From positions 80,379,501-80,443,500 of the forward strand of contig CM075655.1 of the NCBI GenBank assembly GCA_037953625.1: a DNA stretch of 64,000 nucleotides, in the 5' to 3' direction. Position numbers and translations under genes: made by a program. The DNA is from Crotalaria pallida. Its lineage: Eukaryota > Streptophyta > Magnoliopsida > Fabales > Fabaceae. Shown here in pieces: positions 9,618-19,512 of this stretch. Below the pieces are notes generated by a model. That model was not told the origin of the DNA. It did not search any database and saw only the letters and a program-made list of their open reading frames with translations. Each line of letters opens with the position of its first letter. Within the stretch, counting starts at the first letter, position 1.

Positions 9618-10676
9618 GGACGTATGAGGAGCACCGTGCCACTTTTGAGGGGGAGGTTGAGATCACTCTCTACCACCCTAACCCTCTGGTGCGAGTGCGA
9701 CCTCGTCGATTTAGGATTCCCTTAGTCTACACTATGCATGTTCCACCTTTTTATACATATAGAGGACCACCCCCGGCTCGACCTATGCGTCGTTTTCATA
9801 GTTTTCGTTTTAGAGCTGCCACTCGTTCCCACCCTTCCTCCCATAGAGTTGTCACTAAGGAGACTCCTTCTCCTGGTCCGACTGACTTGGATAGGACTGC
9901 TTCTGCAGACCTTAGACCCAGTGGTGGGGTCTCTACACAGTCGAGCGAGGTCGAGGAGGACCCTGTGGAGGATGAGAGCGAGGAGGAGGTGCATGTTGAG
10001 CCGACTGTTTCTGCTAGAGGTGGACCTGCTGGTTCATAGGAGCCTGCATAGCGTAGATGTTTTGGATCCTAGATACTAGGGATAGAGCTGTGGAGGATCT
10101 GAGGAGCTGCTGAGGACACGAATGACTTGCTTTGGGACTTATATTTTGGATTTTGTTATATATATTGTATATATCTGAGAGGTCTTAGAGTGAGCTTTTA
10201 TTTTATGCAGCTGGTCTGTATATGTTTCATCAAAACATGCTATCTCGACTTTTTATCACTTGCTACTGACTGTACTGATGGGGTTTATATTATGACTTAT
10301 ACATATATGATGTTTCTTTACCTCAGCAGTGCCCCATAAGTATTACTTTTACTTCCGCGAACTCTGATATCTATTAAGAAAGGATTCGGCGATAAGTTTA
10401 TGCTTTACATATTCAAATCGAGAGGCAAATGGTATGTTTTAATATTAACTATGAAGAGTATTTTCTATAGTTAAGGAAATGTTATCTCGAGAGCCTTTTC
10501 GAAACCAAGATATTGTTAAGCCGAACTTTCAAAAATGGTTTATGTTCAAAAGGGTTTATGAACGAGCGAGTACTAGTTCTAAAAAGGAAAAAAAAATTTC
10601 TAGCCCAAATTTTGATAGCAAGTATTCAATTATTTGGAAATATTAATTATTTTCAAGTTAAAAAGAGAGCGTCACA

Positions 10677-12191
10677 AATCCCATTCAGAACTCAGAACTA
10701 ATGAACACTCTCAACCTCTCAATTGTTTCTCTCAAAAGTGTATAAGGGTCATATTTTCAATTCACTCAAGTTCAACAATGATAATGTGTTACCATAGGCT
10801 TGACCATAGACCAACATCTCCACTGAAATTATTGAAAGTATGCAAAAATCAAAAGGTCTTATTTTTGGTTGTAATGGGGCAATGGCTACAAGTGTCAGGT
10901 GGGATAAAAGAAAGAAGGGATAAAACAAAGGCTAACTCGCAAAAATATTTACAAAAACAAGTTTCCCTCAAAAACCATGAATGAGCAATGAATACAATAA
11001 AGACTCACACTCACATCAGGACATTTTATTCTTCCTTTCTTTTCCAAATTTTTTCTTTTATTCTATTCTCTTCCTTTACATTTGTTATTTATTTACTTTT
11101 TCTTTTTTATTCTTTTTTTTTCTTCTTTGGAAGAGAAATAGAACTCATACACTTTTCACCAATTACTTTCACTTTTTCTTTCTATGTTCCTCTCAATTGC
11201 TCATTCAAAATTTCCAAGGTACTAACAAAGAATATGCAATAAATGCAAGGTACCAAAGAAAAATCATAATGTCTCATAAGGCTCAAAATGGGCAACTAAG
11301 GGAAAATTATCAATGCAAAACATCTGAAGGCCACAAAAACACATCCTAAGTGGCTTAATCATCTTAATGCATGCAATCAATTATCAATTTTGAAATGGTC
11401 ACAAGTCAAGTTCTAGAAGACAATATCAAAGTGAACACACTCATGAAAGAATAGGGGTCTCAATATCAAAATATTTCAATAAAATTCATACCCCTCAATA
11501 TAAGGCTCAAAATCTCACAGGGCTAAAGTCAGTTCACTAATCACAAGTTCTGAAAGCATTTGTCGAAATAACCCAGTCACCATAATCATATTTACAGTTC
11601 AATCAAATAGAGTCGAATACCAATGAGTCTAAGTCCTAAACTAAATATACACATGCATCAAAAGAGAAAAAGTCCTAAATCTAGAATAATCACCTACTTT
11701 CACTAGAGACACAAACCAATACCAAATATGGGGAAACAATTCAAGTCCTGAAAAATCAATTTTTATTTTGTATACTCCCCCAAACTTAGATGTTGGCTTG
11801 TCCTCAAGCCAACCACTCTACCTAAAAACTACAAAATAAAAATTAAAAACCTATACTAAAAAAAACTAACCAAAAATGACAAGGATACAGATTAAGAATA
11901 CTACCAACACATCCACATAAATAGCATTAATCACAAGAGAAATGTTGCTCCCCCAAACTTAATACCTGCAATGGTTAGTACTGGTGCAGCAAAGCACCGC
12001 TAATGGGAGGAGACAACATTCACGCCTGCACAAAACTTAGCAATACAGATGCAACAAGATAATAATCAAAATAAATATCCATGCATAAAAAATAAATTAA
12101 AATCCTAGAAAGTGAAAACTCAAATAATATCACATGTACAGAGCGGGGTGGGGAAAATACATCAGATATATCAAATTAAGAACAACCCCAA
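10677..12191 (-). other. B 3' noncoding region
   Basis: Shares short blocks with A1 47300-48420, including CCATAGGCTTGAC, ATCAAAAGGTCTT and GTTGTAATGGGG (plus-strand reading). It has a long pyrimidine-rich stretch at about 11025-11140 (purine-rich on the element strand), and two polypurine-like tracts on the minus strand, TAAGTTTGGGGGAG near 11775-11790 and near 11949-11962. No coding sequence I can support. Confidence 0.65.
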
Positions 12192-13451
12192 CTAGTCCTC
12201 ATCCATCCCTCGAGCATCAGGCTCAGGCACATCCACCGGATAGTCCAACAGACTCCTCTCATAGTCCGAATAAGGGGGCAGATCAAAAGCATAACCCTGA
12301 TCAACACTCCAGGCCCTCATAATATCATCGCGGACCTCGTCCCTACGTAACTGTACACGCTGGAACTCGGCCTGCTGCCTCAAATATCGCCCCTGCAGTG
12401 CCTGCTCTCTCATCATGGACTGCATCATCACCCTCAGGTCTTCCACACCATCCGACGACTGTGCCGGTCGGCGAGAAAATCCTGCTCTATCCTGGACTGG
12501 TGGATGTGGGTCAAGAATAATGGGTGGGTGTCTATCCTCCCTAGCTGTCTTAATAGCAAGTAAAACATAATTATCCCAGACAGCTTTGGTCAGCATGGTG
12601 GCCCTCTTAATCTCCTTCGACTCATCACTCCCAGGCACTACCCCCACAACAGAACACAACTGGTGTATTACCCAAGGAAATCCCACGTATCCCTTATCAC
12701 TCATAGCAAAGCGGTGCAGCTGATCAGAAATCAGCGACGCCGCATCAACAACAACACAGGACTTCAGGGCATACACTAATCGACATATGGCTGGGGGAAT
12801 TTCAGTATCATGGGAATGAGGGTACAAGTTGTGCATAATGAACCTAACCCAAAACTGGGCAGCTCCCTGCATATTCCTCAGAGACACATGTTTTGGCCGT
12901 TGATTAATATTTAAATTCCATGTTTTTCCAGCCAAGAACAAATGTCTCTGAAGCATATCCAGAGAATACATACCCTCATCATCATAACTATCCGTGTTGA
13001 ACAAAGCGGGTGCCATAGTAGGCGAGTAGCTAGGAAGGTGTAGGTCACGTGCTATAGTAGCAGCATCATACGGAACCTCCTTGCCTCTCACATACGCAAC
13101 CCTCCGATGCTCAACCGTCCCATGCAACAACTCCTCCTTCTTCTCTAATTGTGCACGCCACCAAGCATGCGAATAAAACTCCCACACCAATTTCTGACTC
13201 AAATACTCCGGTGGACCTCTAACCCAGGATTCCCATTTGTTCACTTGAATCACCTCCATCACCTCCTCCACACCTCTCAGACCAACCACCTGCTGACCGA
13301 AAATGGTCTCATCAAGGACCATGCCCAATTCCGGTTGCACCCTCCTCTTAACCATCTTTCCATCATGAAACTCGGTGACTTTCGGATGCTCAAAAGTCGT
13401 CCCAACCTCTCCACTACTGTCCACCATTGGCCTCTTTCCTCTTCTCAACAT
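12192..13451 (-). CDS. B extra ORF, 419 aa, putative plant transposon protein family
   Basis: Intact ORF from ATG 13451 to the stop at 12192. The centre carries YVRGKEVPYDAATIARDL, AAQFWVRFIMHNLYPHSHD, TEIPPAICRLVYALKSC and GFPWVIHQLCSVVGVV. This layout (VRGK..YDA, FI..N..P.SH..EI, YA, GFP..I..LC...GV) matches the plant-specific domain often labelled 'putative plant transposon protein' (Pfam PF20167, from memory). The C-terminal part is charged and Gln/Arg-rich, with a possible coiled coil (about 340-390). It sits downstream of gag-protease in the place where Athila elements carry an env-like ORF. No signal peptide or membrane segment is seen. It is intact although the neighbouring gag has stops. 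Function is unknown. Confidence 0.75.
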   Translation of the reverse strand: MLRRGKRPMVDSSGEVGTTFEHPKVTEFHDGKMVKRRVQPELGMVLDETIFGQQVVGLRGVEEVMEVIQVNKWESWVRGPPEYLSQKLVWEFYSHAWWRAQLEKKEELLHGTVEHRRVAYVRGKEVPYDAATIARDLHLPSYSPTMAPALFNTDSYDDEGMYSLDMLQRHLFLAGKTWNLNINQRPKHVSLRNMQGAAQFWVRFIMHNLYPHSHDTEIPPAICRLVYALKSCVVVDAASLISDQLHRFAMSDKGYVGFPWVIHQLCSVVGVVPGSDESKEIKRATMLTKAVWDNYVLLAIKTAREDRHPPIILDPHPPVQDRAGFSRRPAQSSDGVEDLRVMMQSMMREQALQGRYLRQQAEFQRVQLRRDEVRDDIMRAWSVDQGYAFDLPPYSDYERSLLDYPVDVPEPDARGMDED

Positions 13452-14155
13452 GTTTTAGTTCAAAAATTGCAAAAGGCAATATATCGAACACCTGGCAGGC
13501 AGCACAAAACCTTCAAAATTTTAAAGAGAGAACTCAATCCTAACCTCCCAAATCTAAAAAAATCATACCAGAGAAGGATAGAGAAGAGATTCTTACCTTA
13601 AAACAATGAAAAATTCGTGTTCCCTAGCCCTTTTTTGAAAAATCCGAATTGAGAAGAGAATAGAGGAGAATGGGGTTTTTGAAAAATTTGAATGAAAAGG
13701 GAGAGAGATTGATGATGTTTATGATGATTAATGGAGTTGTGAGTGATTAATTTGATGAAATATGGGTTGATTTGATGGAATATATGAATTGGGGATTGAA
13801 TTTGGGGGTTAGGGTTCTTAAGAATTGAATTGGGGATGAGAGGGAAGTGGGGGGAATTGGATGTCTCCCCCCAGGCGTGCTGCCATATTGGCATCAGACG
13901 CGCGCGCCCCAGGCGTGCCAGGCCATGCACCTCAGGCGCGCCTGGTCTGTACCAGTGAATTTTTTTTTTTGAAAACAGCAAATGCAGACAATAATAAAAA
14001 AAATAATTACAAACTACCTAAACTATCCTAAACTACAAACAAAAATTACCTATCCTAAAGTGCCTATCCTAAGGGAGAATTACTTAAAATTGGATTGCCT
14101 CCCAAAAAGCGCTTGTTTAATGTCACGAGCCTGACTCATCGCCCCTAGAAGGGGC
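13452..14155 (-). other. B spacer between protease and extra ORF
   Basis: About 700 bp, mostly AT-rich leader-like DNA with a GC-rich palindrome block at 13867-13945 (separate entry). Next to the protease stop it holds the spacer motif GCGCTTTTTGGGAGGCAATC on the minus strand. Open frames here are short and unconvincing. Confidence 0.6.
13867..13945 (-). promoter_or_regulatory. Internal GC-rich palindrome block in B, candidate internal promoter element
   Basis: CGCGCCCCAGG (13903-13913), the exact 11-mer found four times in the B LTR U3 (17512, 17535, 17582, 17605), and a perfect 12-bp palindrome CAGGCGCGCCTG (13933-13944). The two CAGGCG cores at 13910 and 13933 are 23 bp apart, the spacing seen in the LTR pairs. 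It lies about 420-490 bp upstream of the extra ORF, so an internal promoter is a reasonable inference. Confidence 0.5.
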
Positions 14156-16432
14156 TTAAGGGTAGTTGTTTTCATAAGGGTGTACAAACTCTAAATCATT
14201 ACCTTGTTCATTAGAGTGTGAAACACAATTTATTTGGGGGAAGTCATCCGCCATGCATGGTGGTTTTTCAAAAATATTTATCACTGCTTGCTCACCATTA
14301 ACACGGAGAATAACTTCTCCTCTAGGAACATCTATGATTACCCCTGTTGTGGCCAAGAAAGGCCTTCCAAAAATTAGAGGAATGTTATCATCCTCTTCTA
14401 TGTCAAGCACCATGAAATCAAGGGGTAATATAAAATCCTTTACTTTCACCAAGATATCTTCCACCACTCCATAGGGGCGGAGGGCGGTGTTATCAGCTAG
14501 TTGTAATAGAATCGGGGTCGGCTTAATCTCTCCTATTCCTAACTTATTGAAAAGTAACAAAGGCATTATATTAACACTGGCACCAAGGTCACAGAGGGCC
14601 TTACCTGTATAATCCTTGCCGATGCTTATAGGTAGATTGAAGCTTCCTGAATCCTTCAACTTCGGTGGCAGATTGGACTTTATGATTCTGCTACACTTCT
14701 CAGCAATTGGAAATGTCTCTCCAGTGAGCATCCCCTTCTTCTTGGTCAGAAGATCCTTCATAAATCTCGCATACAAAGGCATTTTTTCAAGAGCCTCTAC
14801 AAATGGGATATTAATCTGGATCTTTTTGATCATGTCCAGAAACTTTTGAAAGTGCCTCTTGTCTTCATCCTTCTTCAACCTTTGAGGAAAAGGCACCCTC
14901 AAAGGCAAAGGAGCTAGCTTGGGTTGAACCGGATTGTGATCCGCAGGTGGACCCTGCGTACTCGATGCTCCAATTGCACCTTCCTTCTTCTTTGATGTTG
15001 CATTACCCTTAGGCTCCTTCTCTTTGCTTGAATTTTCATTAGTGGCACTCCCCTTGGCAGTTGGTTCATCATATGTTGTGCCACTGCGGAGTGTCACCTT
15101 CATGCACCTTTCCTTGGGATTAGTTATGGTGTCACTAGGAAAAGTTCCCACTGACCTCTCAAAATTTTGCTTGGCAATCTGACCCACTTGCACCTCCAAA
15201 TTACGAATGCTAGCACCCTGATTAGCAAACTGGGCTCTAGTTTCCTCAATGAAAGATTGGGTAGAGTTGGTCAGCTTGTCAAGTGCTATCTCCCAAGAAG
15301 GTTTCTGCTGTTGTTGTGGCTGATTCAGTGCTGGGCTGTGCCATGAGAAATTTGGATGGTTGCGATATGTTGGGTTGTATGTGTTGGAGTACATGTTGTT
15401 TCTATTTCCTCCACCACCCACATATTTTGCTTGTTCCTCAATAGTCGCTGTTTTCCCCATTTCATTGGCACATTCTCCATTCCTATGGTTCCCATTACAA
15501 AAGTCGCACACAAGTGTGCTACTCACTGCTCCCAACTGAGTTTGACCCATCATCTTCATTAATGTTGTGATCTGATCATGTATCTCCTTATTCTGCTGAA
15601 TGAGAGTCTGCATCTGGGTAGTGCTCAATTCTGGATTCTTCAAGATAGTCTTGTCAGCAAGGGCTTGACTGCTGTTGTAGGGCATTGTCTCAATTATTTC
15701 TTTTGCCTCTTCCACAGTCTTCTTAATCAAGGACCTTCCAGCTGTTGCATCAATCATGAATTTATTTGTGCTCCTCAACCCATCATAGAATAAACGGATT
15801 TGCATCCAATCTGGTATAGCATGTGTCGGGCACTTCTTCAACAGCTGGTTGTATCTCTCTCATGCATCATGTAACAGCTCCCCCTCTGCTTGAACAAAAG
15901 AGTTGACATCTTGGCGGAGCTTGGCTTGCTTTCCAGCTGGAAGGAACTGGGCCATGAATTTCTTGACCAGAACATCCCAACTGGAAAGGCTTCCAAGAGG
16001 CTGATTCCTCATCCATGTAAAGGCCTTGTCCCTCAAAGAAAGAGGAAACATACGCATGCGAATCGCCTCATCTGATGCACCTTCTATCTTGAAAAAGTCC
16101 AACATCTGAAGGAAATTGGCTATGTGCTCAGTAGGATCTTGAGTAGGTGCACCTGAGAATTGATCCTGTTTGATGAGATGAATATATTAAGGATCAATCT
16201 CAAATGCAGCTGTTGTAATTGCTGGCCGGACTACACTGGATGTGCAAACATCTGGATCCACTGTGGTATAATCAGCCAAAGTCTTCCTTGTGGGTTGGGG
16301 TGTTCCACCAGAACCATGTGATTCAGCCATCCTTTTTGCTTGCTTTGCTTGCTTTTTCAACCGTTTCACACTAAGCTCCAATTCGGGATCAAGTTGCACA
16401 AGACCTCGATTACCTTTAAAACGTAAAAGCAT
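14156..16432 (-). pseudogene. B gag-protease, two in-frame stops
   Basis: One minus-strand frame from about 16432 to the stop at 14156. The N-terminal part reads into an Athila-type gag domain (FKIEGASDEAIRMRMFPLSL, WDVLVKKFMAQFLP). Stops interrupt at TAA (about 16187-16189, probably a Gln codon) and TGA (about 15860-15862, probably Trp). The middle has a zinc-knuckle-like CDFCNGNHRNGEC and the Athila block FPQRLKKDEDKRHFQKFLD. The C-terminal part is an aspartic protease with active-site DLGASVNIMP and IFGRPFLATTG. No frameshift was found. The ORF then ends where RT would begin in an autonomous element. Confidence 0.88.
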
Positions 16433-16559
16433 AAAAACGGTTAAGCAGCACCTGTTAAATTAAAACTAAATTAAACTAATTAAAAACATAAAAATAAAAA
16501 GAAAAATAGAATTTACTAATAACTACACTAAGTCCCGAAAATAAACTAAAGAAGACTAC

Positions 16560-16577
16560 TCCCCGACAACGGCGCCA
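16560..16577 (-). other. B primer binding site (Asp tRNA)
   Basis: Plus-strand TCCCCGACAACGGCGCCA; its complement TGGCGCCGTTGTCGGGGA matches the 3' end of plant tRNA-Asp except one base (A1 has the exact match). Confidence 0.88.
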
Positions 16578-16583
16578 AAAACT

Positions 16584-17889
16584 TGTTGATATACCAACAA
16601 GTGGACTGGGTCAAGGAGTAATATAGTCTGGAAGACCGAATATCGTCCCACAGGGAGTTGTGTTTTTAGTATATTTTCACCTTAATGTAATTAAAAATAA
16701 ATCCTATAAACTAAAAAATGTTTAAATTAATAATTCAGATTTAAAAACTATAATTAACTAAACTACTAAGTTGCTGAAATTAAATTAAAACTAGAGAACA
16801 ATGGGAGAAAAGTGGTTAGGAACGTTGGTTGCATTATAGGTTTCACTTATTCAATTATAATTCAGATTTTCCTTTAATTATCCTTCAATTCATGGACCAT
16901 TCCTCTCAAATAGCAATAGTTAGATCTCTCTAACATTACCCTTATTTTCTAAATACTTAATCCTTGATCTCTCAACAAATTACAATATAAGAAAACATCA
17001 ATTCAGCACAAGGGAATTATAAAGTCATATAATCATTTAATCATATCTCTATAACTAAACTGATTATACCATTAATTGCAAGGCCTATTCAAAATCCCAA
17101 CTCTCGTTGCGAATTAAGAAATCCAAAACATAAATTGATCAGGTTTATGTATATAATAAAAACACAATTAATGCATGAATTGAAAACAGCAAAATCCTAA
17201 ATTATAAATTGAAATAAGCTACGCCATACAAATTCACCGTGTTCCTAACACGAGGGTTTTAGTTACACATAGAAATAAGAAGAAGAGAAGACATAATGGG
17301 GAAATTCATAGACAAATTACCCCAAATCCTTCAATCTTCAAATGCTCCAAATCAATGCAATCTCCCTCTTCAAATCTAAATTCTGTTTTTTCCTCTAAGT
17401 TGGCTGCCTAACCTAATTCTAAATCACTAATTTATAATTACAATCTATCTCTAAGTAGAATCCCAATCAATTTCTGAAGTTTTGGCCCAATTGGGCTTTT
17501 TCTGGTGCACGCGCGCCCCAGGAGCACCCGGTGTCGCGCCCCAGGCGCGCGGCTCTGCTACTGTTGTTGTTCCTCAAGTGGCGCGCCCCAGGCGCAACCG
17601 TCCACGCGCCCCAGGCGCGTGGACCTGTTTCGGCTCCTATTTTCTCCGTTCTTTTTCCTATTTCAAGGTCTTTGAATGCTCTTTCCAATTCCATAATTAT
17701 TTTTCGCAATTGAGCTCCAAAATCACCTGAAACACTGAACAAACGATCAAAAAGTTCATGGGAAACTACAACTACTAAAATTCCTAAAAACTAATAAAAA
17801 GATCCTAAGTTTGCTATGAAAACAAGCCAAATCAAAGTAAAAGAGGATAAAATGAAGTCCAAAAGATATATATATCAGACCCAAAATCA
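16584..17889 (-). repeat. B 5' LTR
   Basis: 1306 bp between the PBS side (plus-strand TGTTGATATACC at 16584) and AAAATCA at 17889, beyond which G1 integrase sequence starts. S2 (58738-60015) has the same terminal sequences and length class, so the two belong to one LTR group. Confidence 0.85.
17512..17615 (-). promoter_or_regulatory. GC-rich palindrome pairs in the B LTR U3
   Basis: CGCGCCCCAGG occurs at 17512, 17535, 17582 and 17605; each pair is spaced 23 bp. Some extend to larger inverted repeats such as GCGCGCCCCAGGCGCGC-type arms. On the element strand a TATA-like ATTATAAAT follows roughly 70-80 bp downstream (near 17430). Confidence 0.65.
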
Positions 17890-18372
17890 GGATGGTAGGC
17901 TAAACTCATTCTTAGCTGCGTACCAAGAGCTTGGTGCAGACTCTACAAAAACCGAGAAACGAAACGAGGATCTCGATCGGATACGATACTGGAAGGCACT
18001 CCATGCAAACGCACGATTTCTTTGATGTACAATCTGGTGAGCTTCTCCAACGGGTACTGCATGTTGATAGGGATGAAATGTGCTAACTTGGTTAACCGAT
18101 CCACCACAACCCAAATTTCATCGAAGCCTTCTCTTGTTCTCGGAAAACCAGACACAAAATCCATAACTATTCCATCCCACTTACATTCAGGTATACTTAA
18201 GGGTTGCAATTCTCCTCCAGGTTTCTTATTTTCGATCTTTGCCTTTTGACAAACGAGGCTAGATGCTACATATTGAGCAACATCTTTCTTTAAACCTAAC
18301 CACCAAAACATTTTCTTCAAATCTTGATACATCTTTTTGTTTCGGGATGTAAACTTAGCTTGCTCTTGTGGG
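17890..18372 (-). pseudogene. G1 integrase core, piece between B and T2
   Basis: Reads the end of the zinc-binding part (LVCQKAKIENKKPGGELQPL), then CKWDGIVMDFVSGFPRT with the first catalytic Asp, IWVVVDRLTKLAHFIPINMQ, and SIVSDRDPRF with the second. A frameshift near 17945 follows; the shifted frame still reads the SLHQALGTQLRM stretch and AYHP before B cuts it at 17889/17890. The other side is cut by T2 at 18372. Confidence 0.9.
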
Positions 18373-18626
18373 TGTAACATCCCGAATTTTAAATCTAATA
18401 ATAATTAGAATAATAGTAAGATTTGGAAGTAAGGATTATCCTAAAAGGGATTTAAAATGATGGATTAGGAGTTCTTTGAGTGCCATAAAGGAGTCAAGGA
18501 GCATTGACATCGAAAAGCAGATTTAAAGAAAACCAAACGAGTGTTAAAAATCGATTTTTCGGTGTTATAAACACCCGACGTTAGGAAATTCAAAATAAAA
18601 GATTAAAGACTCCAAACACAATTCCC

Positions 18627-18845
18627 ACCGTTGGATATGAAGGTATGATTTTTAGGAAGTTACTCGTCAAATTTGAGCAAGATCCGACGGTGAACGAAGA
18701 AGTTATGGCTATTTGAAGTTGGGAGAAAATAGCTGAAAAATAGAAAAATGAAGTAGCAGTATCTGCTCATTTCGCTTAATCGAAATTGTTCCAGTGGCAA
18801 CACAGATGGAGTTCGCTTAAGCGAACAGATTTCGCTTAAGCGAAA
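18627..18845 (+). promoter_or_regulatory. T2 U3 dyad module and 16-bp palindromes
   Basis: ACCGTTGGAT (18627-18636) and ATCCGACGGT (18682-18691) form an imperfect inverted repeat with a 45-bp loop. Then TTTCGCTTAATCGAAA (18770), GTTCGCTTAAGCGAAC (18811-18826) and TTTCGCTTAAGCGAAA (18830-18845); the last two are perfect 16-bp palindromes with starts 19 bp apart. The CT-rich presumed leader starts about 60 bp later; no clear TATA box. The 3' LTR has the same at 24255-24500 with one extra palindrome. Confidence 0.75.
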
Positions 18846-19512
18846 TTACTTCGATCCGCAACATTAAAAACGCGTTTTGGGGCTGAAAACCCCATTTCAA
18901 CCCCACTTTCTCTCTCTTCTCTCTCTCTTCCTCTCTCCTCCACCACCACGAGCCACCGGCCGCCGCCACCACCGCCTCCTTGGCCCTTCCTATTTCTCTT
19001 CTCTCCCTTGGCTTTGCTCTCTCTCTCCTTCCCTCACAATCTCCCTCCTCACTCTCTCTCTCTTCACCACCACCAACCACAGTCGCCGCCGCCCAGAGCC
19101 GCCACCGCCATCACCTCCACGGCCACCACCCTCACAAACCCCTTTCCTCTCTTCCCTCACTTTCCCTTGTTCTCTCTCTCCTTCTCTCACTAGATTCTCC
19201 CTCTCCTCCTTGTTCCTCCACCGGCTACCACAGCCACCACGAGCCGCCACTACCACCGCCCCGATCAATCACCATAACCATAAACTTCTCCCTCTTCCAT
19301 TCCCTCTCTCTCACCGTGAGCTCTCTCTCTCTCTCTCCACGAACGTCACCGGCGCCGTTATCGACCCGTGATCGTGCCGGGCTCGTGTCGGGAACCTCGA
19401 AGCTCGAAGCTCTTGCCTTGGTCCAGCCGCGATCGTTCCCGCTAACGAGGAGCAACACCGACGCCGTCATCGTCGCCGAGCTAAAATCCAGGTTCTATTT
19501 AAAAAGCCCGAG

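Larger units (their letters stand above)
3597..10039 (+). pseudogene. LTR-embedded ORF of T1 (about 157 aa), split by C1
   Basis: An ATG at 3597 opens 19 codons before the C1 insertion; after C1 and one duplication copy the frame continues at 9623 to TAG 10037-10039, with no stop or shift of its own. The start reads MARYLACIEIRPIHSGIW. The G1 LTR has a homologous ORF (33544-34047) starting MANILFYIEMRPFHNGEW; both continue with EEHR/DEHR, an EG.VE stretch, a YTMHVPP / YVMHIPP block and a Pro/Arg-rich middle, then an acidic tail. I do not recognise the family and see no gag, protease or env motif. It starts 3 bases after a predicted 3' splice site, so it would be read from a spliced LTR transcript. 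The C1 insertion breaks it in this copy. Confidence 0.7.
1..10676 (+). mobile_element. T1: Ty3/gypsy chromovirus-type element, 3' part only
   Basis: The left edge of the window lies inside the integrase of a plus-strand gypsy element. It shows the integrase C-terminal part, a chromodomain-like tail, a hairpin, a polypurine tract and one LTR starting TGTAACACCC at 1131 and ending GTCACA at 10676. The LTR carries copia element C1 (3654-9617); without C1 and one copy of its duplication the LTR is about 3.58 kb. DNA to the right of 10676 is the 3' noncoding part of B, so T1 is an insertion in B. The 5' end and 5' target duplication are outside the window; the right-hand duplication should be AATCC (10677-10681). 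Long LTR plus chromodomain-like tail suggests the Tekay/Del clade (inference). Confidence 0.9.
1131..10676 (+). repeat. T1 3' LTR, interrupted by C1
   Basis: The LTR begins TGTAACACCC right after the polypurine tract and ends GTCACA at 10676; the G1 LTR ends the same way (GTCGTCACA). It is split at 3653/9618 by C1. Order: U3 with a TAACCGGTTA pair, TATA box, leader exon, predicted intron with two more dyad pairs and a dyad array, then a protein ORF, then about 640 bp of AT-rich sequence with no feature I recognise (10040-10676). Confidence 0.88.
10677..17889 (-). mobile_element. B: Athila-like gypsy, gag-protease plus extra ORF, no pol
   Basis: Minus-strand order: 5' LTR (17889 to 16584), Asp-tRNA PBS, gag-protease (16432 to 14156), spacer, a 419-aa ORF (13451 to 12192) and a 3' noncoding region that shares blocks with A1. 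The 3' LTR is outside the window, displaced by T1. RT, RNase H and integrase are missing: after the protease stop the sequence passes to the spacer CGCTTTTTGGGAGGCAATCC, which I recall as a typical post-pol block of Athila-type elements. The 5' LTR abuts G1 integrase sequence; the duplication next to it should be GGATG (17890-17894). Confidence 0.85.

Noticed and set aside
14253..14849. Plus-strand ORFs of 73-77 aa over the B protease
   Set aside because: Shadows of the minus-strand protease reading frame.
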